Origin: Reinekea forsetii | GTDB lineage: Bacteria > Pseudomonadota > Gammaproteobacteria > Pseudomonadales > Natronospirillaceae | DNA length: 64,000 nt | Direction: 5' to 3' | Assembly: GCF_002795845.1 (NCBI RefSeq) | Contig: NZ_CP011797.1 | Location: 124,001-188,000 of the forward strand | In this document: piece by piece, positions 1-8,812 of the stretch | Layout: every line of letters begins with the position of its first letter | Numbering within the stretch: position 1 is the first letter of the stretch | Position numbers and translations under genes: made by a program | Notes under the pieces: model-generated | Told to the model about the DNA's origin: nothing | Seen by the model: the letters and a program-made list of their open reading frames with translations, nothing else | Database searches by the model: none

Positions 1-1
1 C

Positions 2-2245
2 GGTCATCGAAACTTTGTCGGTGACCTGCGGGAGCAATATGCTGGCACATTGGTTGAGCGCCAAGACGCGTTCTTAAACATCAATATCTTTTATCGCCTG
101 CAGACGGTGATTAACGCCCTGGATGGTCGTATCTGGTTTCCCTGGATCACCCACAATCGTTTCGTTGCAGACGTGAAGATGAACTTCGTCAGTCGCAGTG
201 ACGTGGCATTGCTGGTTCGGTTGGAAAGCGATCTGAAGATCAAGGCGACCGAGGAGCTGCTCGTCGGTCGTGATATCAAGCTAATGGGTCAGTTTGTTAA
301 TACGCTGATCGATCAGATTAATTGGCTTGAGGCCTACACCAGCGGGACGCGCGGCAAGGAACTGACGGCTCTGGCGCCGCCCTATTCGCTGACGTTCCCA
401 ACTCTGCCGGACTTTGTCGATCAGGAGCAGGTCGATCGATTAAATAGCGTGTACCGTGCCCACCTTGACTGGAGTGGTGACGGCGAGCTGGTGACCCAAG
501 ATCTCGAAGCCAAGCGCGAACTGTTGGAGCAAATCTTGGTGGAATTCCCCGGGCAGTTCTCGTGGATGATCGAATGGGCCAACAAGGTCGCCTATGGCGA
601 CCGGGTGCAGCTCAAGAATTATTGGCGCGGAGGCGCAACCCTGGTAAAAAAGCATGAAGTCCCGGGCGCCTATACTGTCGGTGGCAAAGCAGCCATTGAC
701 GCGCTCTTGGACAGCATGGAACAGATCAGTGGCATTGGCTTCGACGACTTAGGCGACCGCGTTGCCTTGCCTGAGGATGCACCGGCTTACCTGGTTGAAT
801 TGCGCCTGTTTCGCGAGGACTATTACAGTGAGTATTTAAAGCAGTGGGAAGACTTCCTGATCAACTTTGGCGACGGGGCTCAGGTGCTGGCTAACCAGGA
901 TGATTGGCAGGGTTTTGTCGAAAATTTACGCAATGCTAAGAACCCGTTCTTTTTAGTGCTGACCGAGGCCAACAATCAACTGATCGATTTCATCGGCACC
1001 GAGCGCGAGCCGGACTGGTTGTATCTGATCGACTATTACAATCAGGTGCTGGCCCTGCTGGGCCAAACGGCTCCGGGGGGTGGCGCCGACAACAAGGCCG
1101 CGACCAAAACCGCGATCAAGCTGATCAGTAAGCTGGGCTCGGGCGGCAAGGCCATCGCTAAGATGGCGAAAACCGTGCAGAAAACCCAGAAATCACTCGA
1201 CAGCGGCGGTGGCGCGGGCCCTTCACCGACCGAGATGCAATTGGCCATGGCTGACGTGTCCGATATGGTTCTGCTCTATCAGCAAGGCCTGAGCGATATT
1301 GTCGCCAATTCCTCAAAGCGCTTGGTGTCTCTGGCGGCCATGCGGGAAAATTTTCTCGCGCCGCGCAACCCCGGTGGTGGCACTACCGCCTATGCTCAGG
1401 CCTGGAAAGCGGTCTCGGCCATTGAAACCCAGCTCGGGCGGGAAAAGGCCAGCACCAAAGCTTTTTGGCGAATTTTTAAAGGATCGGTGGTTGCCAGTCA
1501 GCGTTATCTGATGCAAGAAGCGACCTGTGCTGTGCAGGAACAATGGCAGAATCAATACTTGGCCAACCTCGATGGCGTGCCGCTTACCAGCGTGCCCAAT
1601 CTAGCCTATGTCGAGGAGGGCCTATTGTGGGCATTTCACGATGCGGTCTTGGCGCCCTTTGTAAAAAAAGGCAATGGCGTATTCAGCGCCAAGAAGCTTG
1701 AAAATGCCTCGTTGGCACTCACCCCAACGCTCTATCAGTATCTCAACAATGGTTCGGCCTATCGATTTAATAATAAGCCGTTTTATCAAGTCTTTATCGA
1801 TGCTAAGCCGATCTCGGTCAATATCAACGCGACCCTGTTGCCGCATGAAAGCAAATTGACGCTGGTGTGCCCGGAACGCGAGTATTTGCTGCGTAACAAT
1901 AACTTCCCAATCAGTCAGATGATGCAGTGGAGCGATACCTGTCAGAGCTTTGAATTGAGTATCGCCGTGGGCCGTTATGTGGTGAAGAAACAATACCCCG
2001 GCGCGCTTGGCTTTGCGCGCTTTGTGCAAGAATTTAAAGATGGCACCACGCGCCTACCCATAGCGCAGTTTCCAGAATTTGAAGATCGGCTCGCGGCCTT
2101 AGGTATCCGATATTTCGACCTCAATTTCCGCTTTAAGCAACATATGCCGATGCTCAATCGGTTGGCCACCAGTCAGCTGGCCACGCCGCCGATCGTCGCT
2201 GACTGTTGGGATCTAAGTACCACCACCCTAGCCATGGAGCTCTAA
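2..2245 (+). CDS. tssM: TssM (IcmF-family) T6SS membrane-complex protein, 3' part
   Basis: The frame is open through the left edge, so this is the C-terminal ~748 residues of a protein whose family is usually over 1100 aa. TssM is the inner-membrane/periplasmic protein that joins TssL and TssJ into the T6SS trans-envelope complex. The transmembrane and NTPase-like part lies outside the window. What is visible is the periplasmic IcmF-related region, including the family-like stretch around positions 1460-1580 (FWRIFKGSVV...EATCAVQEQWQNQYL), where TssM proteins carry an 'EaaC.lq.qWe' motif, and a beta-rich C-terminal domain. A Gly/Lys-rich linker (about 1070-1230) is unusual. The next gene starts 4 nt after the stop. 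Family assignment rests on remembered family patterns plus the T6SS neighbours. Confidence 0.8.
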   Translation, partial: GHRNFVGDLREQYAGTLVERQDAFLNINIFYRLQTVINALDGRIWFPWITHNRFVADVKMNFVSRSDVALLVRLESDLKIKATEELLVGRDIKLMGQFVNTLIDQINWLEAYTSGTRGKELTALAPPYSLTFPTLPDFVDQEQVDRLNSVYRAHLDWSGDGELVTQDLEAKRELLEQILVEFPGQFSWMIEWANKVAYGDRVQLKNYWRGGATLVKKHEVPGAYTVGGKAAIDALLDSMEQISGIGFDDLGDRVALPEDAPAYLVELRLFREDYYSEYLKQWEDFLINFGDGAQVLANQDDWQGFVENLRNAKNPFFLVLTEANNQLIDFIGTEREPDWLYLIDYYNQVLALLGQTAPGGGADNKAATKTAIKLISKLGSGGKAIAKMAKTVQKTQKSLDSGGGAGPSPTEMQLAMADVSDMVLLYQQGLSDIVANSSKRLVSLAAMRENFLAPRNPGGGTTAYAQAWKAVSAIETQLGREKASTKAFWRIFKGSVVASQRYLMQEATCAVQEQWQNQYLANLDGVPLTSVPNLAYVEEGLLWAFHDAVLAPFVKKGNGVFSAKKLENASLALTPTLYQYLNNGSAYRFNNKPFYQVFIDAKPISVNINATLLPHESKLTLVCPEREYLLRNNNFPISQMMQWSDTCQSFELSIAVGRYVVKKQYPGALGFARFVQEFKDGTTRLPIAQFPEFEDRLAALGIRYFDLNFRFKQHMPMLNRLATSQLATPPIVADCWDLSTTTLAMEL

Positions 2246-2248
2246 GCC

Positions 2249-3838
2249 ATGGCCCTAACGCCGCTGTTTAAAAGTGCCAATATGCCGACTGGGATGAGCG
2301 CGGTACGTGCCCTGGTGGTGGGCCAATTGGGTCATCGGCTGTGGCAAAAGATGGATATCGACATTGCCAATTTTGATCAGGTTATTGAGCGCATGGCGCC
2401 GCAAGTGGATCTGCGTCTCGCCGATGGTGATCGAGTTGAGCTGCGCTTCAAGCGCTTGGTGGATTTTCAACCGACTCAATTGCTGACCTGCAGCGCATAC
2501 TTCATCGCCCTGCAAGCGGCGATGCAGGCCCTGCGCCAACAGGCGAGCGGAACGACCGAGTTCGCTGATTTCGCCAGCCTAGCGCCCTGGGTCAGTTGGC
2601 ACGAGCAGGACCGGCCCAACAGCGAGCAACTGTGGCTGCGCTACAACGAGTTGCGTGCCCTGCTGGAACAGAGCGTGGCCGAGGTGCTAGCGCATCCTGA
2701 CTATCAGCTGTTGGAACGCAATTGGACCCTAGTGCATCAGCTTGTCAGTAATCTCAAGGCCGATCAGGTTCAGGCCGACCGCAGTGAGCCCCACTATCGC
2801 ATCACCTTGCTTAACCTGAGCAAGGCCGAGCTGGTTGAAGATCAGAGCAGCGTGTCCAATCCGCGGGACAGCCAATTCTATGCCCTAGTTTACGGCGATG
2901 AACTTGGGCAGTTCGGCGGCGTCCCCTATCATCTAGCCAGCTTTCAATTTGACCTTAGCGACCGTCCCGCAGACCTGGAATTGTTGGCCGCACTCGCCGT
3001 GACCGCGGCCGCAGCGCAATGTGTGCTGAGTGTCGCCATAGCGCCAAGGCTCTATCTGGACGCGACGCTAGCCGATGAGCCTTTGAGTCAACCGCGCTTT
3101 TACGCATGGCGGGCGTTGATGGAGTCACCCCACAGCCGCTATCTGCTCTTATCGGCCGGGCAGTATGCCTACCGCGCCGCGCACCGTTATCAAACGCTTG
3201 CCTCGGGTATCGGTTTTGCCGAGTCCTTGCCGACGACCCATTGGGCTCACCTGCACATCTGGCATATCTACGAGTTTGCCCGTTCGCAACTGCGGGTCGG
3301 TACCGCCTTGGCCAGTGCCGAGCCGTGCGACCTGCGGCCGTTGCAAATGCGCTCTTGGCCTGCCGATGCCAGTCGGCGCGTGGATGAACGACTGAGCCCA
3401 GAGCGGCAACAGATTCTCGCCGATCTGGGCATTAACAGTTGTCTGAGTAACCAACAACGTATGGCCTTCGCGCCCCGTTTCCAAATGCGCGCCGGGCTGG
3501 CATCGCTCGGCCCAGAATACTCCGTGGCCCAGCAGGATTTACACAGCGAGCTGCTGCTGCTGCAAAACCAGTTTGCCCGCCACCTCAAGGTGCTAATCCG
3601 GGAAGGGTTGGGCCACGGCAGTCCGGATGAAATAAAACAGATGGCCCAGAAATGGCTGCAGCCCTTCGTGCAGAGTCCGGGCTTGGTTAGTCGCTCGCAG
3701 TGGCAACGGCAACCGCTTGAATCGGTCCAGCTGGACTGGCACAGCGACGCTCAGGGTGGGCAGTTATTGAATATTGCGCTGCGCGCCCGCTTACCCGATT
3801 ACGACCGGGCAGTCGATTTGGTGCTGCAATGGAACTGA
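2249..3838 (+). CDS. T6SS contractile sheath protein, TssB-TssC-like fusion
   Basis: The 529-aa product reads as both sheath subunits in one chain. Residues ~15-95 resemble TssB: a conserved hydrophobic strand (ALVVGQLG), then NFDQVIERMAPQVDLRL and the strand ending in FKRLVDFQP. Residues ~120-529 resemble TssC: the HPDYQLLERNW helix, ITLLNLSKAEL, an FDLSDRPADLELLAALA segment (TssC-like 'D...DIELL..IA'), and the C-terminal LSPERQQILADLGI and FARHLKVLIRE motifs. Canonical TssB (~165 aa) and TssC (~490 aa) are separate; this chain is shorter than their sum. The sheath wraps the Hcp tube and contracts to fire it. The gene sits directly before hcp, the usual tssC position. No second tssB or tssC is visible here, but one could lie upstream. 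The fusion is seen in the sequence; that it is the working sheath is inference. Confidence 0.78.
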   Translation: MALTPLFKSANMPTGMSAVRALVVGQLGHRLWQKMDIDIANFDQVIERMAPQVDLRLADGDRVELRFKRLVDFQPTQLLTCSAYFIALQAAMQALRQQASGTTEFADFASLAPWVSWHEQDRPNSEQLWLRYNELRALLEQSVAEVLAHPDYQLLERNWTLVHQLVSNLKADQVQADRSEPHYRITLLNLSKAELVEDQSSVSNPRDSQFYALVYGDELGQFGGVPYHLASFQFDLSDRPADLELLAALAVTAAAAQCVLSVAIAPRLYLDATLADEPLSQPRFYAWRALMESPHSRYLLLSAGQYAYRAAHRYQTLASGIGFAESLPTTHWAHLHIWHIYEFARSQLRVGTALASAEPCDLRPLQMRSWPADASRRVDERLSPERQQILADLGINSCLSNQQRMAFAPRFQMRAGLASLGPEYSVAQQDLHSELLLLQNQFARHLKVLIREGLGHGSPDEIKQMAQKWLQPFVQSPGLVSRSQWQRQPLESVQLDWHSDAQGGQLLNIALRARLPDYDRAVDLVLQWN

Positions 3839-3875
3839 ATAAAATCCATGACCCTATTTGTATAAGGACGTCGAG

Positions 3876-4361
3876 ATGGCAGGTTTATTAAACATCAGTT
3901 CGAGCAGTGGCCCGGTGGTCGAAAACAATGTGCTGTTCGATATGCGGCATGGTTTGGGTTTGGGTGGTATTCAGACCGACGCGCGTGGCTGGGTAACGGT
4001 CAATGATGCCTTCTCGGCGAGCAATCAGACTCTGCGTCATCAGACCTTACAGCTAGTGCGTGCCGTGGATGCTTTCACGCCCCGGCTGATGTCGGCCTTG
4101 ACCAACTATGAGTTGTTTCCCAAGGTCGAGGTGGTCTGGCACTGGGTTAATAAGGAAACCGACGCCGTTGAATACGATTATCGTATCGTGCTCGACGATG
4201 CCCAGCTGATCTATGCCGCCCCGTGGGACTTTATCTCCGACGATGGCATCTTGAAGGAATTGTTAACCTTCAGTTATCGAGAGATTTCCTGGAAATATCT
4301 CGGTCCAGAACCCGGAACTGGGGACTTTATCAGCGAAGCCAGTTCGGAAGGTTTCTTCTAA
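3876..4361 (+). CDS. hcp: Hcp, T6SS inner-tube protein
   Basis: The 161-aa product fits Hcp, the ring protein that stacks into the secreted T6SS tube. Recognisable motifs are the SPxLMxALT-like segment (PRLMSALTNYELFPKVEV), a central beta strand WHWVNKETD..EYDYRIVLDDA, and the C-terminal LLTFSYREISWKYLGP typical of the family. The ATG at 3876 is preceded by AAGGA at 3865-3869 with normal spacing, so it is preferred over an in-frame TTG at 3858. It follows the sheath gene by 37 nt and precedes tssE. Length matches the family. The tail after the last strand is Ser/Glu/Gly-rich and could face the tube end. Confidence 0.9.
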   Translation: MAGLLNISSSSGPVVENNVLFDMRHGLGLGGIQTDARGWVTVNDAFSASNQTLRHQTLQLVRAVDAFTPRLMSALTNYELFPKVEVVWHWVNKETDAVEYDYRIVLDDAQLIYAAPWDFISDDGILKELLTFSYREISWKYLGPEPGTGDFISEASSEGFF

Positions 4362-4444
4362 GATGGTCATTTACCTCGGTCATCGTGCGCGCTTGGCCAC
4401 ATTACTGCGCGGTGCATTGGCACCCATCATTAGGAGACGCTGCC

Positions 4445-4900
4445 GTGCGCCTGCTTGAACGCATGCTCCAAGCCAAACCGGCCAAGCTGGGTTTTCGCCA
4501 TAAGAGCCAAAGCCATGCCGAGCAACACCAGGCGTCGGTTCTAGAGTATCTTGAGCAGAGTCTGAACCACCGCCTGCAACCGGGTGCTGGCGAGTACGGT
4601 CGGGCATACCAACAGTGGTTTCCGGCGTTGAATCGCCTGACCGACGAACAAAGTTGGCCGGATCTATGCGCTTACTTAGCGCATATGGAACCGCGTATTC
4701 AGCACCTGTCGATTCGGGCCTTTCGGGACAGCGAAGGCAGCCAAGTAGTGCAGGACTTTGTGCGCAACCGGGAGCAGAATCGACAACCGGACTTGGTTTT
4801 TGTACTGCATTTTGAACTCATTGCCGACCCCGCAACGCCGCATGAGCGGGCGGTGTTAAAATTGAGCAATGGAAAAATTCACCTCGCCTTAATGGGGTAG
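4445..4900 (+). CDS. tssE: TssE, T6SS baseplate gp25-like protein
   Basis: The 151-aa product starts at a GTG with AGGAGA at 4432-4437. TssE is the gp25-like wedge protein that nucleates sheath polymerisation at the baseplate. Support comes from the N-terminal LLERM start, an RLT-type helix, the LSIRAFRD segment and the C-terminal beta strand PDLVFVLHFELIAD, plus its place between hcp and tssF. The upstream frame stays open to 4223 but that part overlaps hcp and is not family-like. The 83-nt hcp-tssE gap contains a 31-codon ATG ORF (4363-4458) running through the tssE start, possibly only chance. Confidence 0.82.
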   Translation: MRLLERMLQAKPAKLGFRHKSQSHAEQHQASVLEYLEQSLNHRLQPGAGEYGRAYQQWFPALNRLTDEQSWPDLCAYLAHMEPRIQHLSIRAFRDSEGSQVVQDFVRNREQNRQPDLVFVLHFELIADPATPHERAVLKLSNGKIHLALMG

Positions 4901-4911
4901 GTTATCAGTCC

Positions 4912-6564
4912 ATGTTGAAAGAGCATTACGAAAAAATATTGCAGCAGTTGCGGAACGATGCAGCCTATTTAGCGCAACGTTACCCGGATCTGGCCGTCAA
5001 TTTGCAGCGCGACAACACCGATCCCGATGTTGCCCGCCTGCTCGAAGGCGTCGCACTCGTGGCCGCCCGACAGGCCGAACAGATGGCCGAAGATCGGGAC
5101 GAGCAGGCTCAGGGCTGGTTGCAGGCCATCGCGCCGGAACTGCTCCTGCCGCTGCCGGCTATGGTCTTGGCACAAGCCGAGGTGGGTGCCGACACGCAGA
5201 CCGTTACCGCCGGTACCGCCTTCGTTTCGGGCAGCCAGGACGGATCTGTGCATTGGCAGGTCGCGCACGATTGTACTCTCCTGCCACTGGTGTTGACCGA
5301 CCTGGAGCAGACTGGGCAGGCATTGAGCCTTCAGTTCACCGTCCAGGGCGATCTTGCAGCGCCGATTCAACCGATTCGCGTTCAACTGGTGGGTGACCTG
5401 CACGACAGCCAGACCCTCGCCTATCATCTGGCTACTGGTGTCGATGGCTGGGAATTATCATACGCTGATCAGCGCCTGCCGCTGCCGGCCAGTGCCTGGC
5501 AACCGGCCTATCAGGTGGCCGACGGCAGTTGGCTGGCCGCGGTCGATAACCGGGTGCAAACGAGCCGACCGCGTTGGCTGCAAGAATGTTGGTGTTTACC
5601 CGAGCGCATCTTGGCGTTCGATCTTGATCTAAGCCCGGCCCTAGAACAACGTGCTCTGACGGCCGGCGAGACATTCCGGATTCATTTCAGCCTGCGCGAA
5701 ATACTGCCGCAACAGGTTGAGCTGAGCCAGCTGGCCCTTAACGTATTGCCATTGATTAACCTGCAGCCGAGTGCGCTGCTGCCCTTTACCCGCCAGCTAG
5801 AGCAAAGCCTATATCAGCTTGCACTGGCAGACGAACGCCTATCTGTGCAGCAGCTGGTCGCGATTGTCTCGGTCAATGAGCAGCTGGCCCAGGGTGAGCG
5901 TCATGATTATTATCCGATCGCCGAGGTGGCGCATCGAGGGGCTCAGGATGGCGTTTATCAGCTGCTGCGGCAGACGCGTCAACCCCAAGTCCAGATGCGA
6001 TTGGATCGACCGGCGTCGAGCGCTGGACTGGTGATGATCGAATGCTTAACACACCAGGGCGACGCGGCCAGTCGGTCCTCGACCGGCGCCACCCTGAGCG
6101 GGCCAATAAGTGGCCATCTGGTCTGTAGCCCGAGCCAATGGATCGCGGCACCGGATCAGCAACAGGCGCAGTGGCAAATGTTGCACGCGCAGCAGAGCGC
6201 GCAGCAACGCGGCGATTTGGCGGCCCTAGTCGATCAGTTGCGGGGTCTGTTGCCGCCCGAAGACAGTCACTTCGACGAACGCCGTCGGCTCATGCGTTCA
6301 GTCGATGCGCTGCTCAGCTTGAGCGTCAGCGCTACGACGATAACGCGCGGCACCAGTATTATTCTCGGCCAAGAAGTAACCCTGAGGTTAGAGCGCAGCG
6401 CGTTTCGAAGTGATGCCGATTGTTGGCAATTTTGCTTATTAATCTGGCAAATGCTGCGCGGGCGATTGGCCATTAACAGCGTTATGGCGTTGCGCGTACA
6501 GAATGAAAAACAGCAGGATCTACTCTATTGGCCAGCGGCCAGTGGCACCCGGGCGGTAATATGA
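4912..6564 (+). CDS. tssF: TssF, T6SS baseplate protein
   Basis: The 550-aa product has the TssF (VasA/ImpG) N-terminal signature: a helical start, LAQRYPDLA, then DPDVARLLEGVALVAAR, followed by APELLLPLPAM. The C-terminus carries the late domain including GTSIILGQEVTLRLE and the FCLLIWQMLRGRLAINS strand/helix. TssF forms baseplate wedges with TssE, TssG and TssK around VgrG. It is somewhat shorter than typical members (~590-630 aa). The start is 11 nt after tssE, and the stop overlaps the tssG start by ATGA, indicating translational coupling. Confidence 0.9.
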   Translation: MLKEHYEKILQQLRNDAAYLAQRYPDLAVNLQRDNTDPDVARLLEGVALVAARQAEQMAEDRDEQAQGWLQAIAPELLLPLPAMVLAQAEVGADTQTVTAGTAFVSGSQDGSVHWQVAHDCTLLPLVLTDLEQTGQALSLQFTVQGDLAAPIQPIRVQLVGDLHDSQTLAYHLATGVDGWELSYADQRLPLPASAWQPAYQVADGSWLAAVDNRVQTSRPRWLQECWCLPERILAFDLDLSPALEQRALTAGETFRIHFSLREILPQQVELSQLALNVLPLINLQPSALLPFTRQLEQSLYQLALADERLSVQQLVAIVSVNEQLAQGERHDYYPIAEVAHRGAQDGVYQLLRQTRQPQVQMRLDRPASSAGLVMIECLTHQGDAASRSSTGATLSGPISGHLVCSPSQWIAAPDQQQAQWQMLHAQQSAQQRGDLAALVDQLRGLLPPEDSHFDERRRLMRSVDALLSLSVSATTITRGTSIILGQEVTLRLERSAFRSDADCWQFCLLIWQMLRGRLAINSVMALRVQNEKQQDLLYWPAASGTRAVI

Positions 6565-7340
6565 TAACCGATACTCCGCTTCAGGCGGATGCGCTGATCC
6601 AGCGCAGCGCATCCGCCAGCGCCGAGTTTGGCCCACTGCTGCCTGGCTTCTATGGCGCGGCGGTCGAATCCGATGAGCAGGGGCCCATACCGGCCCTCTT
6701 GGCGTTATTGTTAATGCCCTTGCAAGCACAGGCCGTGGCGATGAGCGATCATTACCAGCCGGTACTGCAACAGGCCCGCCATGGCCACAACAGCTTTGCC
6801 AGCTTTCTGCATTCGGATGCCTTAGCCGATCTGACTGAGCCGAGTCGGGGCTTACTTAGCGCTAGCCAATGGGTGCAGGTCAAGCGTCTGTTTGGCGACG
6901 CCACCGGCAGTTGGCAGGGCGCGCTTGCGCTCCTGGCCTGTCTGTTTCCGGGTAAGACCATTAAGCTGATCGAGGGCGTGGTACTGGAGCGCTATCTGCC
7001 CAGTCAACAGATGACCGGTCTGCTCGGTGGCAATGCCTTAGGGGGCGACTCGGTGCTGGGTTATAAACTGCAAGACCGGATGAACGGTTGTCGCTTCACG
7101 CTCGCCACCTTCAGTGCCGAGGATCTGCAGCGCTATACCCATGACGACTATCTGACCCTGACCCGGATCCTGCTGAAGCGCTATATTGGCCAACCACTGG
7201 CCATCAAGCTGCATCTGCACCTGGCCCGCGATGCGCAAAAAAATACCGCGTTGGGTGAGCCAATGAAGGCCATGTTGGGTGTAAAAACCTGGCTCGCCGC
7301 GGCCGAACAGCACGACAAAGAAATTGTGATTGAACTATGA
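6561..7340 (+). CDS. tssG: TssG, T6SS baseplate protein
   Basis: The 259-aa product resembles TssG (VasB/ImpH), partner of TssF in the baseplate wedge. The clearest match is near residue 170-195, LGGDSVLGYKLQDRMNGCRF, equivalent to the family 'LG.dallG.rv.d...kfri' segment, followed by a helical C-terminus. It is shorter than usual (~330 aa). The ATG at 6561 overlaps the tssF TGA and is preferred over an upstream TTG/CTG inside tssF. The stop at 7338-7340 overlaps the ATG of a 30-codon ORF (7337-7429). Confidence 0.85.
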   Translation: MITDTPLQADALIQRSASASAEFGPLLPGFYGAAVESDEQGPIPALLALLLMPLQAQAVAMSDHYQPVLQQARHGHNSFASFLHSDALADLTEPSRGLLSASQWVQVKRLFGDATGSWQGALALLACLFPGKTIKLIEGVVLERYLPSQQMTGLLGGNALGGDSVLGYKLQDRMNGCRFTLATFSAEDLQRYTHDDYLTLTRILLKRYIGQPLAIKLHLHLARDAQKNTALGEPMKAMLGVKTWLAAAEQHDKEIVIEL

Positions 7341-7429
7341 CATTGACCGCGACACCGGGCGCAGTCCGAACCCCTTTTTCCACACGCCACTCAGTCCGCG
7401 AGTTGCGTTACACAGAGAACCGCCTATGA
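7337..7429 (+). CDS. possible 30-aa linker ORF between tssG and the TAXI gene
   Basis: An ATG at 7337 overlaps the tssG stop (ATGA), and this short frame ends in TGA at 7427-7429, which overlaps the ATG of the next gene (again ATGA). The 30-residue product is Arg/Thr-rich with no recognisable domain. The likeliest role, if any, is translational coupling across the 85-nt gap between tssG and the TAXI-type gene; a real small protein is possible but unsupported. No independent Shine-Dalgarno is evident. Confidence 0.25.
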   Translation: MTLTATPGAVRTPFSTRHSVRELRYTENRL

Positions 7430-8757
7430 ACTGGTATCGTTTTAAAGAAGCATTTAACTGGATTGTCATTGGCCTAATCGCGACGGCGATCTTGCTGTGG
7501 GCTTGGCAGCAGGAACAGGACAAGGAAACCATCGTGATCGCGACGGCATCCAAGGGCGGCTATTATTACGAATTTGGTAAACACCTTGAGTCGGAATTAA
7601 AGCGCATCGCCGGCGATCGGTATGTCATCGAAATTCTATCGACCAGCGGCTCAGTCAATAACAGCGAGCTGTTGCGCAAGGGTGCGGTTGATGTCGGCAT
7701 TTTAGCAATTGGTTCGGTCTCATTGCAGAACCTGAGCATCGTGGCCCCCTTGTGGAAAGACTATTCCCATATAGTGGTGCGCAAGGACAGCAACGCCAAC
7801 TCCGTGCAGGAATTCGAAGGTAAGCCCTTTATCCTCGGCGTGCAGGGCTCCGGCTACCGCACCCAGGCTAAGCAGCTGATGGAGTTTTTCAGCGTAGACG
7901 ATGAAACCATGGTCGGGAACGATCTCTATTTTAAGGAATTGTTAAACAATCCCGCTATCGAAGGGGCCATCGTGACTACCGGCCTATTGAATCCGGATCT
8001 ACGCGATGTTTTGTTTAGCGGCCAGTATAAGCTGATGCCGGTTACACCGGCAGAGGGCTTTGCCTTCAACCATATCTTTCACAGTAAGGACTTTATTCCG
8101 GCCGGAGTGTACCCCTCGATCAATGGCCCCTTACCCGCTCAAGCGGTGCCCACGATCAGCACCATGGCCGTGTTGGCCGCGAGTCGAAATATTAGCGATG
8201 ACAAGGTCGCTATCATTCTGGAGGCGCTCAATACCAGTGACTTACGCGCCAAGGCGCCGGTGCTGCTCGACGTCAACCCGACCAACGATCCAATCTTACG
8301 GCTGCTGAATCTGCATCCGATCAGTGCCAAATACTATGATCCAAACTTTGGCTTGAATATCTTTTCCGATGCGGTGACCGGGCTCGAGAGTCTGAAAGAA
8401 TTAATCTTGTTGATGCTGCTGCTGTCCCTCGCGCTGCTCTATAAACTGCGCGATAAGCGAATTAAAAAGGCGCTCAGCCAACAAAATCGCATTGCCAAGG
8501 AACTCTTTGCCACCTTTGAAGAACTGTTGAAAATCGAACGCACGCTGAAGGAAATCAGTGACGTTCGACTCTTAAAGCAATATGAATTCCAGGTACTTAA
8601 TCATAAGAAACGCACGGTAGAAATCGCCAAGGCGGGTGGCTTGGAAATTAACGATGTGTACATGAGTGTTATCAACGAATGCAATGAGCTTTCGGCCCAA
8701 ATCGGTCACCGTCTGCGCAGCCATCAACAGAAGACACAGAACCAGACCGACAGCTAG
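7426..8757 (+). CDS. membrane-anchored TAXI-type solute-binding protein in the T6SS operon
   Basis: The 443-aa product has a short cytoplasmic N-terminus and a transmembrane helix (residues ~11-27, WIVIGLIATAILLWAW). A periplasmic TAXI/NMT1-like solute-binding domain follows, with the typical IATASKGGYYYEFGK opening, then SGSVNNSELLRKGAVDVGIL and GVQGSGYRTQAKQLMEFF. A second transmembrane helix (around residues 324-341, LILLMLLLSLALLY) leads to a charged, probably coiled-coil cytoplasmic tail of about 100 residues. TAXI proteins normally bind ligands for TRAP transporters, but no TRAP permease is adjacent. Membrane anchoring plus a cytoplasmic helix suggests a sensor or adaptor rather than uptake. 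It lies inside the T6SS operon. ATG 7426 is chosen because upstream codons overlap tssG. Confidence 0.78.
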   Translation: MNWYRFKEAFNWIVIGLIATAILLWAWQQEQDKETIVIATASKGGYYYEFGKHLESELKRIAGDRYVIEILSTSGSVNNSELLRKGAVDVGILAIGSVSLQNLSIVAPLWKDYSHIVVRKDSNANSVQEFEGKPFILGVQGSGYRTQAKQLMEFFSVDDETMVGNDLYFKELLNNPAIEGAIVTTGLLNPDLRDVLFSGQYKLMPVTPAEGFAFNHIFHSKDFIPAGVYPSINGPLPAQAVPTISTMAVLAASRNISDDKVAIILEALNTSDLRAKAPVLLDVNPTNDPILRLLNLHPISAKYYDPNFGLNIFSDAVTGLESLKELILLMLLLSLALLYKLRDKRIKKALSQQNRIAKELFATFEELLKIERTLKEISDVRLLKQYEFQVLNHKKRTVEIAKAGGLEINDVYMSVINECNELSAQIGHRLRSHQQKTQNQTDS

Positions 8758-8812
8758 CTAACGGTGGCCCGGGCCGCCCAACCGTCTACCGTGAGCGAGG
8801 GCCAATTAAGCC

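Noticed and set aside
7426-8757. Receptor of a complete TRAP-TAXI uptake system
   Set aside because: No TRAP permease gene adjoins it; the flanks are T6SS genes, and it has a second membrane helix and a cytoplasmic tail.
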